Positions 11,218 to 21,473 of a DNA stretch of 64,000 nucleotides are shown here, in pieces. The stretch comes from Melieria omissa (taxonomy: Eukaryota; Arthropoda; Insecta; Diptera; Ulidiidae), in the NCBI GenBank assembly GCA_963971225.1, contig OZ020269.1, positions 41,499,264-41,563,263 on the forward strand. The letters run 5' to 3'. A program made the position numbers and the translations under genes. Under the pieces are notes generated by a model. That model had not been told where the DNA came from. It saw nothing but the letters and a program-made list of their open reading frames with translations, and did no database searches. How positions within the stretch are numbered: the first letter of the stretch is position 1; every line of letters starts with the position of its first letter.

Positions 11218-12417
11218 AAGGATGTACACACTAAAATCGGGACACTTTAAAACCCCTGTATCTTTTAAAATAAAACTCTTTGAAAAGTTATAGTTTAGAC
11301 GTAAGTACTCCATGACTTGGTTTTCAATATTCAGTTAAAAAAAATTTGCAAAACCCGTTTTATTAGTAAGAAAATGGCATACGAATACGAACGTAGAAAA
11401 GTCATCTTGCACGAACACACTACGAATCCTAACCTCAGTATACGCCGAATTACAAAAAAGCTAAATTTTGCACCATCGACATGCAGTAAAGGGTTGAAAA
11501 ATTGTAATGAAAGGCTGAGGGTTGATCGTAAGTCGGGTAGTGGTGGTGACCATGGCCAGAGGAGTGTTAGATGCACGAAGAAAGTGATTGCCGCATTTAA
11601 AAAAAATCCGCGAATGTCAAGTCGTTCGTTGGATTAAATCGTGGAGAAATCGTCATCGTTCGTCCAGAAAGGCAAGAGGCGAGCAAGCTTGAAGAGTTTC
11701 AAGGCTCAAGTAGTACCAGATCGGAACGCGAAACGAAATCTCACCGTGTAGCACCGTTGTCGTAACTTGTTCGAAAATTTGCTAAAGAAATTCAGTAGCG
11801 TGATCTTGGATGATGAAACATACTGCTTCAACAACTTAACAAATTTAGCTGGTCAAGATTTTTACACAGCCACGAATCGCCAAGATGTTGCTGATGAATA
11901 CAAGGTGAAATCAAAATCAAATGGGCAAAATTCCCAAAGAAGACCATGGTTTGGCAAGCCATCTGTTTGTGCGGTGTTAAAACAAAACCTACTTGCCACT
12001 ACTCCAGGGAAACTATGTAGTGGTATGAAGAGAATATTCTCCATATGGGATGGAATATGTACAGCGCGAGTGTGATCCGCCTAACAGCCCGGAACTGCGC
12101 CCTATCGAAAACTAGTGGTCGATAGTTATAGGCATTTTAAAGAAGAGTGATGCGAGGCTATCGACAGAAGAAGAGTTTAGGAGGAAGTGGTTGTGGGGGT
12201 CTAAAAAAGTGAACGAATTTTTCGTGCAAAAATTGATGGCAGGACTCCGACGAAAAGTGCGGTTGGTGGCATACGGAGGAAAAAATAGAAATAAATATGG
12301 ACTATATCATACCTTAAAGACCGAAGAGTAGAAATAAATTGTAAAATAAATTCTAGATTACTTCGTTTTATTATTATATCAGAAAACAAGTGTCCCGATT
12401 TTGGTGTGCACACCCTT
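11218..12417 (+). mobile_element. Tc1-like (IS630/Tc1/mariner) transposon, decayed
   Basis: Imperfect terminal inverted repeats of about 30 bp (AAGGATGTACACACTAAAAT at the left; the complement of ...CACACCCTT at the right) flanked by TA at 11216-11217 and 12418-12419, the standard Tc1/mariner target duplication. It is related to, but clearly diverged from, the element at 47495-48792. A transposase relic lies inside. Confidence 0.9.
11374..12331 (+). pseudogene. Tc1-like transposase relic
   Basis: Starts MAYEYERRKVILHEH with a helix-turn-helix (RRITKKLNFAPSTC) to about 11637. The catalytic domain restarts at 11767 with ILDDETYCFNN (first catalytic Asp near 11812). The segment with the second Asp is deleted. 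Then PPNSPELRPIEN (near 12080), where the Glu is the expected last acidic residue, and WLWGSKKV to the end. Stops and shifts separate these parts. Inactive. Confidence 0.85.
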
Positions 12418-12600
12418 TAAATCTGCCGTACAAGTTCTTTCAATGTGTTTATTCCCTGTTTTCATACTCACTTTGCGAAACAATTTTTAAAATGTACGTA
12501 TAAACTTTTTGATAAAAAAAGGGGCAAAAGTTGCATGATTTGCCCAAGCCTATTTTTAAAAAGTCGGTGTCATGGGGCATCGATCTGTAAAACGTGTCAA
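12418..12600. other. Spacer with nothing recognised
   Basis: A low-complexity AT-rich segment between two transposons. A small plus-strand ORF across it has no recognisable domain. Confidence 0.4.
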
Positions 12601-13389
12601 TCAGGCATGTGCTACAAATCGTTTTCGTTTGAAATTCGGAGCGAAAACGTTATGGGGTGTGCTCAATTTCGTTTTGATTTCGTCAATTTTCGAAAACGAA
12701 ATCGTTTGAAATGACATGTGCCAGAAAACCGAAATTCCGTTTTCGTTGCGATTAGAAAACGGGTCGTGTTCTATCGGTGTTTCTACCTAAATATAAAAAA
12801 ATTTTTAACTTGAAAAAGTTGTTTGCCGAAATGTAAGTGGCTTGAAAAATTTTATTCTAAGTTGTAATAATCATGGGAAATCAAATTTCAGGGGAAAACA
12901 CAAAAACTCTGCCCATGCACAAATTTTACTTAAGCACATGGAGCATCACCCTGATATGGCAAACAACTTTACGAAAGGTGACCGTGTTGCGGTAGAAGAA
13001 AGCTGGGCAGAGCTGAAGACGAAGTTAAACAGTGTGGGACCCCCACAAAAAGATGTGAATGGTTGGAAGAAGGTATGTGATTTGAAATGGTGCGCGACCC
13101 AGTTTGAAGTGCAGAAAGTGATAGTTGATTTATTTTGTAACAAACCTGTAAAAATTCCAATCTACATTGTTAGCAAAAATTAGAAAATTAGCAATGCAAT
13201 GAAAACTGCTTACGTCGTTTCCGACATGTCCAGTGGGTTGGAATGGTCCCTCAGAATGCGGCGTTTTACTGTTTCCACTTTTCGTCTTTCTTCTTCTTTC
13301 GTTCGTTTTGTAGCACACCCCCCAAAAATTCGTACGATTTCAAATTCCGATTTCGATTTGAAATCGTGAGATTTGCAGCACATGCCTGA
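12601..13389 (+). mobile_element. Non-autonomous Harbinger-type element carrying only a Myb/SANT-like ORF
   Basis: Inverted ends TCAGGCATGTGCT (12601) and AGCACATGCCTGA (to 13389), followed inward by imperfectly matching TTTCGTTT-rich blocks. No transposase is present. The centre encodes a Myb/SANT-like segment (see the next entry), the accessory DNA-binding protein of PIF/Harbinger transposons. The 3-bp target duplication expected of that superfamily is not clear, so assignment rests on the protein. Confidence 0.6.
12890..13130 (+). pseudogene. Harbinger Myb/SANT-like DNA-binding protein fragment
   Basis: Reads LLKHMEHHPDMANNFTKG, then SWAELKTKLNSVGPPQKD and GWKKVCDLKW. The spacing of Trp residues and the LNSVGPP...WKK block match the Myb-like partner encoded by Harbinger elements; the Harbinger element at 14.4-20 kb has the equivalent LNSVGPPVKN. 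A possible 3' splice site (ATTTCAG) lies at about 12885, so the first exon may be upstream. In Harbinger systems this protein helps nuclear import and end recognition. Confidence 0.6.
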
Positions 13390-13976
13390 ATATGGCACTT
13401 TAGTCGCACAACGGTAACACTGGTGACCTGTAGTTCCAAAGTTATTCAAAACATTTGGGTCACTTGAAAAGTGCCACGCCCGTTGTCCTAACCTTATGAA
13501 AATTGCCCTGTTGGTGGCCTGTACCAAATTTCAATGCTGTCCGACTTATAATTCCGAAGATATTCCATTTTAAAAATTGAGATTTTAAGAAAGATGCCCT
13601 ATCGGGTCGTATTAGCACTAGTTAGTTTAGCGAGATTTAGTCAGGCCGAACATTCCGAGTTCGAGTTTTTTCATTTACTTTACATAAAAAGTTAATACAT
13701 AATAAAATGTACTTAATGTTAAAATGGGAGGATTAAATCAAAGAATTTGGAATTTTACCATTCCCTAATAAAAACCTACCGTTAAAGGGTTAAAAATTAA
13801 ACTCAATTAATTTTCGCTTACTAGATACAAAATTTATTTTGCGGGTTTCAAAGCTCTAAACAACACGGTCTTATTAATTGTATTTGAAATGTAAATATAA
13901 TTCTTTCATTTTCTTACAAATAAACAAAATCGAACTAATTAAACTTAAAATTTGTATCTTAATATCATAAAAACTA
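13390..13976. repeat. Helitron-like repeat fragment and AT-rich spacer
   Basis: 13430-13680 is the complement-related version of the repeat seen at 46.8-49.4 kb: GTTATTCAAAACATTTGGGT, AAAAGTGCCACGCCCGTTGT and AGTCAGGCCGAACATTCC all recur there. 13700-13976 is AT-rich and could be the 3' untranslated region of the adjacent minus-strand exon: an AATAAA on the minus strand lies near 13835. Confidence 0.45.
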
Positions 13977-14189
13977 TCAATCCGATTGGTCAGCGAACCG
14001 GTATTTATAAATTACATTACGATGCTCAGAACTTAAAATAGGATCTAGATATAATGAAGCGCGCTGTATTCGCTGTTGAAATCTTGTTCGGTCTCGAGCA
14101 TAAGCCTCCCAATTTCCTTTTCTTGCGGATCGATAAGCATAGTTCCAGGCATACATTATATGGACTTCGGGGCTTAAATTGAATCGAAC
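13977..14189 (-). CDS. Candidate terminal exon of a host gene, product not identified
   Basis: On the minus strand a good splice acceptor (TTTTTTTCTTACAG, ending at 14190) is followed by an open frame of 71 codons including the stop: VRFNLSPEVHIMYAWNYAY and so on, ending KYRFADQSD. The peptide is charged, aromatic-rich and not low-complexity, unlike the surrounding AT-rich DNA, and matches no transposon protein I know. A polyadenylation signal on the same strand near 13835 fits a 3' end. I do not recognise the protein. It could still be an exon of an unfamiliar mobile element. Confidence 0.45.
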   Translation of the reverse strand, partial: VRFNLSPEVHIMYAWNYAYRSARKGNWEAYARDRTRFQQRIQRASLYLDPILSSEHRNVIYKYRFADQSD

Positions 14190-14299
14190 CTGTAAGAAAA
14201 AAATTATAATGCATAAACAAATATAAATGAAAAATTTCAAACTGTTTCTATTTAAAATTCAAATAACACAATCAAAACATCTTACATAATTATTATTTG

Positions 14300-14450
14300 T
14301 TATTATTTATTAGTTCGACCAAATATTCGGTTTCGGTTTCGACCGAAATAAAAATGCCCGAACGGCCAAAACCGAAACTTTTTAGAATATTTTTTACTTT
14401 ATTGTGTAGCGAGTGAACAGCTTGTAAGTGCAGCTGAGCAGATCTATACA
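14300..14450. repeat. Left part of an older repeat split by the Harbinger insertion
   Basis: TTCGGTTTCGGTTTCGACCG (near 14327) recurs as TTTCGGTTTCGGCC at 20011-20055 on the far side of the Harbinger element. The two parts look like one older element with GG(T/C)CG-rich ends into which the Harbinger element inserted. Superfamily unknown. Confidence 0.4.
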
Positions 14451-15369
14451 GCCCGATTCTAAACAGAAATTCCGCGAGAATTTTTTCTCTTTTCCCTTCT
14501 CTCATATTCTCAATGACATCTCCCCGGGAGATTTTTCCCCTTTCCCTTTCCTCCTATTCACAATGAAGTTTGAAAAGGGAGATTTTTTTCGTGCGGAAAA
14601 AGCAGGCATCACCAATATGTAAAATGGCGGAAAAGCAGTGTGTTTTCTCGAGAATTGTTCCGCGAACTTTATTGAAGGGAGAAGCATGCGAAAACGTAAG
14701 TTTTCTTTTAATTTTTATATTCTATTAAGAATAATTTCATGAAATACTTGATTTTAGGTCGAAAACAAGCAAGCCTCATGGAAGCAAATCCTGGCATTGC
14801 GCGCGGATTTTTTAAAGGCGATAGAGAAAGACAGGCGAAATTTTGACAAAATGTTGAAACGGAGCTCAATTCAGTGGGACCTCCAGTAAAAAATATTACG
14901 GAGTGAAAAAAGATATTTATTAGTTGTGAAGTCTTAAAATACTTCTGCTTTATGGATTTTAGGTGTGGGCCGACCAACAAAAATACGTCCGCCAAAAAGC
15001 AGCGCAAAATTTAAAATCACAAAAAGGCACTGGTGGAGACCCAAACACCCAGCAAAATTTTCATCCCTTGAGCAGGCGATTTATGACCTCATCGGAATGA
15101 AGGAGTACCTGCTAGTGTATTTGGACTACAAACTGAAATAAACGTAAGCCTCGAAGCTTCAACGCAAATTCAGGATGTGTCCATGAATATGCTAGACGAC
15201 GAACCTCAAATGCCTACATGCCATTCGCCAATTGCGTTTGAAATAGAAAAAGAAAAAGCCGCAACCAAGAAAACATTGGCTAGAAATGACCAAAGGTATT
15301 CTCCTTCCGATGCCCTTGCAGAGAATATAAATATCCAACGAGATATAGGCGAGACTTTAAAGTCTGTGG

Positions 15370-15710
15370 TTGAGCAGCCGCTGTGGCTCAGTTGGTTAGT
15401 GCGCGGTCCAAGCGAGTCGCATGCAGAGCGACGCTAGTTCGAATTCTGCATTTAGTAACACCTAAAAAAAATAACGGGAAACTCGTTTTCTCTTTCGGTG
15501 GCTGTCCTCTCAGCTGGAAATGGCAAACCTCTGAGAGTAAAAATTGCCTATGAAAAAGCTCCCAACCTGCTGTTCGGAACCGGCATAAAACTGTAGGTCC
15601 CATCCACCCGCGTACAAAATTCACACGCACAACACGGGTGGTTGCGGGAAGCTAGGCCTTAGTCTCGCGTAAGCGGGCTGTCGTGCCAATCAATTATTAT
15701 TAATTATTAT
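15370..15710 (+). mobile_element. tRNA-derived SINE, complete, with 13-bp target duplication
   Basis: The head has a pol III A-box-like TGGCTCAGTTGG and a B-box-like AGTTCGAATTC (near 15435). The body contains GGTGGCTGTCCTCTCAGC and the family block CTGTAGGTCCCATCC, and the tail is ATTATT-rich. A perfect target duplication TTAAAGTCTGTGG occurs at 15357-15369 and 15711-15723, direct proof of insertion by LINE-type reverse transcription. Other family members here: 10378-10510, about 45240-45500 and 62637-62968. Confidence 0.9.
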
Positions 15711-15882
15711 TTAAAGTCTGTGGCGGAGGATTTAAAAGAGCAACACCAAAGCACAAAACAAATCTGCAAATCTCTGGACAGACTGTATTATTTTAAGAAA
15801 GCGCATTTCAGAAAAATTTAAAAATCGAGGAGATGGAAGAAATGAAACGGCACAATAAAGCTATGGAGAAAATGAGACTGGG

Positions 15883-16722
15883 CACGGTAGACAGGAAGCA
15901 TCGATAGGTAGCACAAAAATGTCGACAAAAACTGCAATCTGGGTTGTATTTGTTGATGATTATAGGTGCAAAATCTGTTCGAATTGAAATCCTACCAGCT
16001 TCTTTTCAAAAGTTACTCATATTTCTATATTCTTTAAGAAAAAAGTATGAAATGTGATGAAAATGACTATGGTACATTTTTGCTATTATTTCGATGCGAA
16101 TGTGTATTCCACCAAATAATTTGGTTGTGTTGTATTGCTTGATGTGTCGGCTTTCATTATACACCTAACTGGTTAATTTATTTACAAAAAATGTATATGT
16201 TTTTGACCATCAAAGAAAACGCCTTAAAATTCGATATTTTCCGACTTTGAGGTCCAATTACCGCGGAATTTTAAAACTTATAAAAATAAATTGCATCGGA
16301 AAAGAAGCCGTGTGGGGTTGTTAACGCGATAATGTGAAAATCAGGTCAATCGGTTTCTTGGTTTAGAAATAACGATCAAAGTATTGGAAAAAGTAGAGAA
16401 AAAAGTGAAAAAATGACACGGTACCTATATCTCACAAACTAGAGCTGCTAAAAAAAGACTGAGGATAGATTCAAAATCAGCGCACCCAAATTAGTAAGAA
16501 ACAGTAGGAAAACTCCATGCAACAGAAAAAAAGTGTTTTTTGTTGTCCTGTGTTACAAATTGTCCCGACTCGAAATATAAAAATATGAATAACTTTTGAA
16601 AAGAAGCAGGAAGGATTTCAATTCGAACGGATTTTGCACCTATAATCATCAACAAATACAACCCAGATTGCAGTTTTTGTCGAAATTTTTGTGCTACCTA
16701 CCGATGCTTCCTGCCTACCGTG
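15883..16722. mobile_element. Long-TIR DNA transposon, CACGGTA family, with 4-bp target duplication
   Basis: Ends CACGGTAGACAGGAAGCATC and the complement ...GCTTCCTGCCTACCGTG. The target duplication TGGG (15879-15882, 16723-16726) is confirmed because deleting the element and one TGGG restores the host reading frame. The left arm is shortened (about 150 bp match) relative to the right (about 300 bp). No transposase. The same family is in each unit of the tandem array (22137-23245 and copies). Four-bp duplications and CAC ends fit Chapaev/CMC or possibly Sola-like transposons; I cannot decide. Confidence 0.8.
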
Positions 16723-16921
16723 TGGGGAAAGTGGAGGATAAAATTGAGAAAAACAGGCGACTACTAGAATTACAGGAGCTGAAGTTTAATAATAATATGT
16801 AAACATGTTAAAACTAGCTTGAATTTTTAAAGTGAAGTGATCTGAATTACCTGCCATATTATTTTTATATTATTTTGTAGTTTTAAGGTTTAAAAAGTGA
16901 ATTGACTGTAATAGCTATAAG

Positions 16922-17103
16922 TAGGTATCGGATTTATATGCAAAAACTATGTAAAAAATGCAAAAATATGCAAATATATGCAAATATACAGTGCATATGT
17001 TAGCTCATTCTTAATATTTTTCAATCAAAATAGTTTCTGTCTTGGTCCTGCCCAAATCGGAAGCTCCAAACAAATATGCATTTGCATATAATTCCGATCC
17101 CTA
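16922..17103. mobile_element. hAT-type MITE, 182 bp
   Basis: Inverted ends TAGGTATCGGATTTATATGC and the complement of GCATATAATTCCGATCCCTA, flanked by near-identical 8-bp repeats (GCTATAAG at 16914-16921, CTTATAAG at 17104-17111). Inside are repeated ATGCAAA octamer-like motifs. Eight-bp duplications and TAGGxATCG ends are hAT-like; the 58334-59294 element starts with the same TAGGGATCG. Confidence 0.75.
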
Positions 17104-17374
17104 CTTATAAGACTTCAAAAGTAAATGAATTGACTAAATATTATTTTTGTTGTTATATTGAATTTATTTTTGTGTTATTTTAAGAATGGACTGAACTTTT
17201 TATGAATAAATACTGAACTATTTACATTAAAATTTGTATTTTGCTTGGAGGTGTTATAGATCGTTTCCAATATTGGCTCTAATTGAGCTAATTCTTTGAG
17301 CTAATTCTTTGAGCCACTTCATTTTCCTGAGTGTCTAGTTCATTTAGTGTTATGTTTGTTTCGCTAAGTGTTAT

Positions 17375-17600
17375 GTTTGCCTTATAGGCAGACATTCACA
17401 ATTTTGGCTGCTTTTTCAGGAGTGTAGTGCAACACCCGTGCACCAAGAGGACATCTCCAACGATTTTTGAGAACTCCATTGGTTCGTTCAATAACGTTGC
17501 GGCATTTGGAATGGATTTCATTGAATTTCATTTCAGTTGATCCATCCGCTGGAGCTCGATGTGGTGTTAAAAGCCAAGGCTGCAACGGATATCCTGCATC
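17375..17600 (-). pseudogene. Harbinger transposase, C-terminal part
   Basis: Minus strand: YPLQPWLLTPHRAP, then FNEIHSKCRNVIERTNGVLK and NRWRCPLGARVLHYTPEKAA. This is the highly conserved end of the Harbinger DDE domain; the last catalytic Glu is expected in VIERTNG. It is separated from the rest of the gene (18478-19178) by about 870 bp of foreign DNA. Confidence 0.88.
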
Positions 17601-18470
17601 TCCTGTTGTAATAGATTAAAAGAGTTCACGCTTTTCTTACTGACTTATGACGGTATGGGAGGCATCGACGCACTATGGCCCAACGGTTGGCAAAACGTTG
17701 CAAAAATCGAAAATTTCATGAAAGCGTTCGATAAATGAATACACGCATCTTATTGAGAATTTTCTAGGGATTACGAAAATGTAAGTTTCATTAAATTCAG
17801 ATTAGTAGTTTGGGAGGTAGAGCCGCTCAAAGTTGACAATTTTTCCACATCGAGAAAAATGTGTATTTTTTGTTTTTTTTTCATCTTCAAGATTGATTTG
17901 TATGTAAATGAAGCGGCCAATCGGTAACTTGTTGGTTTTTTCTAAAAGGTACGTTAATTGTTATTATAAATTAGATATAAAATGTTTGTTTTGTCTTCAA
18001 AGTTATTCGATCTATTAATTTCTCAAAAAGTCTATATTTCAACCTTTTTTTCAACTTTGATCGAAAATAAAAAAATATACCAAAAACAACCTCCGCGAAA
18101 TTGAAGGTGGTTATTTATTATAAAATTATTTACCTAACTTTCAAAACTCAGCTGCCGCTTTTTGCCGCTTTACTTTCTAGAGCAATAAAAGTGAAAAAAC
18201 TTCGGGTCGAAAACCACGTAATTATACGGAAAATCGCGCACATTTAGTACGGTCAAAAACCCATTTTGTGTTGCTGGCATCTATCTATATCTATATATGT
18301 AATGACGCTCAAACGGACTGGCCGATTTCAATGAAATTTTCTTTATTGAATTCGTCTTGACTCAGTTCAGGTTCGTGCGAAAAGAAAATTCCGGAAAATC
18401 TATTGGAATAGTCGGAAAACCCCTTTTGTATCGAATTCTCAGCTTGTCATCACAAACCTGTAAATATTGC
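17601..18470. other. Intervening AT-rich DNA inside the Harbinger transposase gene
   Basis: No coding match. Part of it (about 18278-18440, TATCTATATCTATATATGTA then ACTGGCCGATTTCAATG) resembles the end of an unclassified insect repeat. I do not see clear inverted termini or a target duplication. Confidence 0.35.
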
Positions 18471-18477
18471 ATAACAC

Positions 18478-19178
18478 TTAACACAAAAACCACGACTCAA
18501 AATAGGACCGACAACTTACCAGCATAACATTCAAACTATAATTTCCCTTCGTATTATAAAAGAGGTGTTTATTTTGGCAGGGAGCAACGATCTGGACGTG
18601 TGTTCCGTCAATGCATCCCATAACACCAGGAATACCGTGCTTTACGTACAGGGCTAACACAACTTCCCTTTTTTCTTCGTTTGTCTTGCACATTTTAATC
18701 CATTCATGGTATAAGTGGGTTTCAAATACTTCCAAAACTTTAACTTAACTTGACTGGGCCAAAGCAGCAACCGACTCTTTCCCAACCCCCGCTTGGTAAC
18801 CGCCTTCAGCAAAAAAACAGCTGCTTAGTTTCACCATTGGCGGAATTCCGAATTGTTTCTTGACTGGTTTCAATTTGGCTGTAAGCACTTCCAGCAAGTA
18901 CAAGAAGGCAGGTTTGTTAACTCTATAATACTTCTCGAACCTATAAAAACAGATAATTTACTAATTTCAAGAAGTTGCACTTTTGTTTGTGCTTACAGCA
19001 ACTGAGGCAACTCCAGCGGGCTCATCCCATTACGCAAGTGCCTTCTCACAATACGTTGTTGCTGCATTTGCTGCTGCTCGTCATCATTCAACTCCTCCGC
19101 TAGCAGTCTGAAGGCTATGCTGTGCATTTTTCTACTTTTTCTTCTTAAAATCTGAAAATGTTCACTTTCAGTACACAA
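18478..19178 (-). pseudogene. Harbinger transposase, N-terminal and central part
   Basis: Read on minus from 19178: MHSIAFRLLAEELNDDEQQQ, then (about 18950-18760) YRVNKPAFLYLLEVLTAKL and FFAEGGYQAGVGKESVAAL, then (18735-18478) YVKHGIPGVMGCIDGTHVQI and YNTKGNYSLNVMLV. GCIDGTH carries the first catalytic Asp and the block after SLNV is where the second Asp is expected, but the sequence degenerates there. Several shifts. The C-terminus is at 17375-17600. Confidence 0.88.
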
Positions 19179-19320
19179 TTTTTTTACGCAAAGTTAAACG
19201 TCAGGTGCAAAACAGCTGATTTCGAAATTCGAAATTCTCTCTCCCTAATTTTTCCTCTCCCCGGGAGTTTAGGATTGGCGGATTTCTTTCTCGAGAATAA
19301 TTAAATCCGCGAGAAATTAA

Positions 19321-19961
19321 CCCATGTTTTACCATCGTGTCTTTAAAGACACGGCAACTTTGAAAAATTCTGAAAATAACAGTTTCTAACGCATATTAAA
19401 TATTTTTACATTATCGGAAAGCTACATTCATTGCATTTCAAACTGCAAACAACTATTTCCGAATTTTAGGGTTTCACTTAGTGTAAAACTGGTATAAACA
19501 GGACCACCTTTTTGAAGGGTTTTAACAATTGTTTGTTTTTAATACTAAATGAATTTTTGTTTTTAATAAAACACTTAATACTGCTTACCAAAAAAACAAA
19601 GTTGACATACAAATTATGAAACTTTCAGTTTTCTAAAGTTTTAAGCATGTTCTAACTTGAAATATTTTGGTGTGTCCTTAAAAACACGGGAATCGCATTA
19701 TATTGAACTTTCTCCTGGGTTGCAAATACTTTCGATGAGTAGTTAAAAAAAAACAGTAACTTAAACTTGAAAAATGTGTAATTTTCCGAATTTGGATTAC
19801 GTATTTTGCCAGCGTGTCTCAAAAATCACATCTGCTCCAGCCCAAAAAAAATTTTTTTTAATTGTTTTGAAAGCAGAAATGGCATACGGAGGCTCTAAAT
19901 AGGCTGTTTTATGAAAATTTTCAAAATCTGTCCACGGGATCTATGGACGGTAAAAAATGGG
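19321..19961. mobile_element. piggyBac-type MITE in a TTAA site
   Basis: TTAA at 19317-19320 and 19962-19965. Inverted ends CCCATGTTTTACCATCG and the complement of GGACGGTAAAAAATGGG. CCC ends and TTAA duplications are the signature of piggyBac elements. The interior contains repeated GTGTCTTTAAAGACACGG-like blocks (19340, 19673, 19815). No coding capacity. Confidence 0.75.
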
Positions 19962-19990
19962 TTAATTCCCCGGGAATATCCAGAATCGGG

Positions 19991-20329
19991 CTGATAGTCA
20001 AGGGATGAGTTTCGGTTTCGGCCGAATATTTAAAAAACCTATTTCGGTTTCGGCCCAAAAAAAGTGGTTCCGGTCGGCCATATTATTTATGTATTACTAG
20101 CAGGGCCCGGCAGCTTAGCACGCATGAATTTTATTTCTTTGAAATAATCTTTACTCACTTTATGATTTAATCTAATTTTCTGTTGTTCACATAACCTTCT
20201 AAAAAATTTTTTACTGAAAAACATGCATTGAATTATTTTTAAATTTGATTGTTTATTATCATATCTCTTATTGACTCCATCAGATTTCGATGAAAAATAC
20301 TTGTGTGTGTAATTTCTTATTCAACCCCC
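19991..20329. repeat. Right part of the older repeat and start of a Helitron-like repeat
   Basis: 19991-20085 mirrors 14314-14450 (see that entry). At 20095 ACTAGCAGGGCCCGGCAGCT begins a Helitron-like repeat, matching CTAGTAGGGCCCTGCGGCT at 46781 and, in complement, the 11100 end. Confidence 0.4.
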
Positions 20330-21058
20330 AATCGCCCACCCTGAGTCCAGGGGACTCAGTACGAACTTTAATAAGTTGGTACGGGTTGTAGTTTTATGTT
20401 TCGGCGTCCAGCTTTCGTATACTTTCCTACGGGGTCGCGCTGAACGCGAAGACGATCAGGCGTTAGCGTACTACAATTATAAGGGTCCCATGGACTCAGG
20501 ATGGTGTTTTGTGTTACAAAAATTGTACGTGTAGATTTTTTTATTATCGTGTTAATTTAACTTTGAATCCAAAATTATATTTATTATATGCAAATTGTTT
20601 ACGAATGGAGAGAGAAGTTTTGAGTAGTTTGTGCCAAAAAAGGTATGTGAGGTGCACAACATATGTAATTTAACCTACTTCACGTTTTCTTATTTTATAT
20701 TATGAAGTATTTTTCTGAACAGTTTTTTATTTTTAGGTTATTTATGTAAAAAGAATGGTTTTTGTTAATTTATTTATATCTTTTATTTTTATAAAATGTA
20801 TGTAAATGTGTATAGTGTATGTTTTTTCGAGTATTGTTTTTCTGTCAATGAAAAGGTGCATTTTTATTAGAGTTATGTAAAGATATGGAATGAAATCTGT
20901 AATAAGAGGTGTTAATGTCGCCTACAAAAAAATAAAAAATCATAAAAATTTAATAGGTGTTGCGTAATTTCGTAAACAAAAATTGTGAGTCCCGAGGACT
21001 CAGGGTGGATAGATACGTGATTTTAATAGGGGTGGGTGGTTGAGGGTTAATACTTTTC
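20330..21058. repeat. MITE-like element with inverted GAGTCC ends
   Basis: CCCACCCTGAGTCCAGGGGA (about 20335-20355) is inverted at about 20990-21012 (CCGAGGACTCAGGGTGG), and outer blocks (CAACCCCCAATCGCCCAC versus the complement of GGGTGGGTGGTTGAGGGTTAA) also pair. A TTAA sits at the right end only. Possibly another piggyBac-like MITE. No gene. Confidence 0.4.
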
Positions 21059-21149
21059 CCCAATTGTTTTTCTTAATAAACGAGCAAACACGCAGGGATT
21101 GACACCTTTAAGTGCGAGGTACTTGTTGGTTCAGGAAAAATCTAGATGT

Positions 21150-21472
21150 TAGGAGACAGGGTTTAGAGTGAAGAAGATACAGACTCCTGTCTTGAACCAA
21201 TCAACATAATAGGTGTTGGAGAAAACGTGCAGGGACACCATTCCACAGTATCGCAGGCCAGAAACGTACGTAAAATGTAGTACGTTGAAATATCGTTTCA
21301 ACGTGGATTGCATGGTCGCTAATGCTCAAATAGGTTGCCCCGAGGAATACCAGGAGTGATGGCATCAGATTGCTCATCTCCTCTGAACAATTCCCGAAAA
21401 GGAATCTGTACAATAAGGTCACGCGTGCCACGTTGCGACGATATTCTAAGGAGTCAATAGAGCTGGATACCG
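21150..21472 (-). pseudogene. LINE C-terminal fragment (CR1/jockey-like)
   Basis: Minus strand reads RRNVARVTLLYRFLFGNCSE and, in a second frame, TYYVDWFKTGVCIFF. The pattern (hydrophobic LLYRF-GNCSEE, then an FxxTY-xxxFKTGV end) is typical of the C-terminal tail after the RT domain in insect non-LTR retrotransposons. Two frames are needed, so it is decayed. Confidence 0.5.
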
Positions 21473-21473
21473 T

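Larger units (their letters stand above)
14636..16799 (+). pseudogene. Harbinger Myb-like protein gene, split by introns and two insertions
   Basis: A canonical intron is visible at 14697-14757 (GTAAGT...TTTTAG). The next exon reads ASLMEANPGIARGFFKGDR and ELNSVGPPVKN; a second intron ends TTTTAG at about 14963, before VWADQQKYVRQKAAQN, though its donor has decayed. The acidic middle and C-terminal coiled coil follow: MEEMKRHNKAMEKMRLG meets KVEDKIEKNRRLLELQELKF exactly when the 15883-16722 insertion plus one TGGG copy is removed; stop at 16799. Removing the SINE likewise restores the flank at 15369/15711. The protein would bind DNA and partner with the transposase. Stops near 15100 and elsewhere make it inactive. 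Confidence 0.75.
14451..19990. mobile_element. PIF/Harbinger transposon, decayed, with several nested insertions
   Basis: Termini GCCCGATTCT (14451) and AGAATCGGGC (to 19990) are perfect 10-bp inverted repeats, with GCGAGAAT- and CCCCGGGA-rich subterminal blocks on both sides. Two convergent genes are recognisable: a Myb-like protein on plus (about 14640-16800) and a DDE transposase on minus (19180-17375). Later insertions are a SINE (15370-15710), a long-TIR element (15883-16722), a hAT MITE (16922-17103), a piggyBac-type MITE (19321-19961) and unidentified DNA at 17600-18470. The 3-bp target duplication is not obvious. Confidence 0.8.

Noticed and set aside
15375..15445. A tRNA gene
   Set aside because: The A- and B-box-like sequence belongs to the SINE head; it does not fold as an intact tRNA cloverleaf and is flanked by the SINE body and target duplication.
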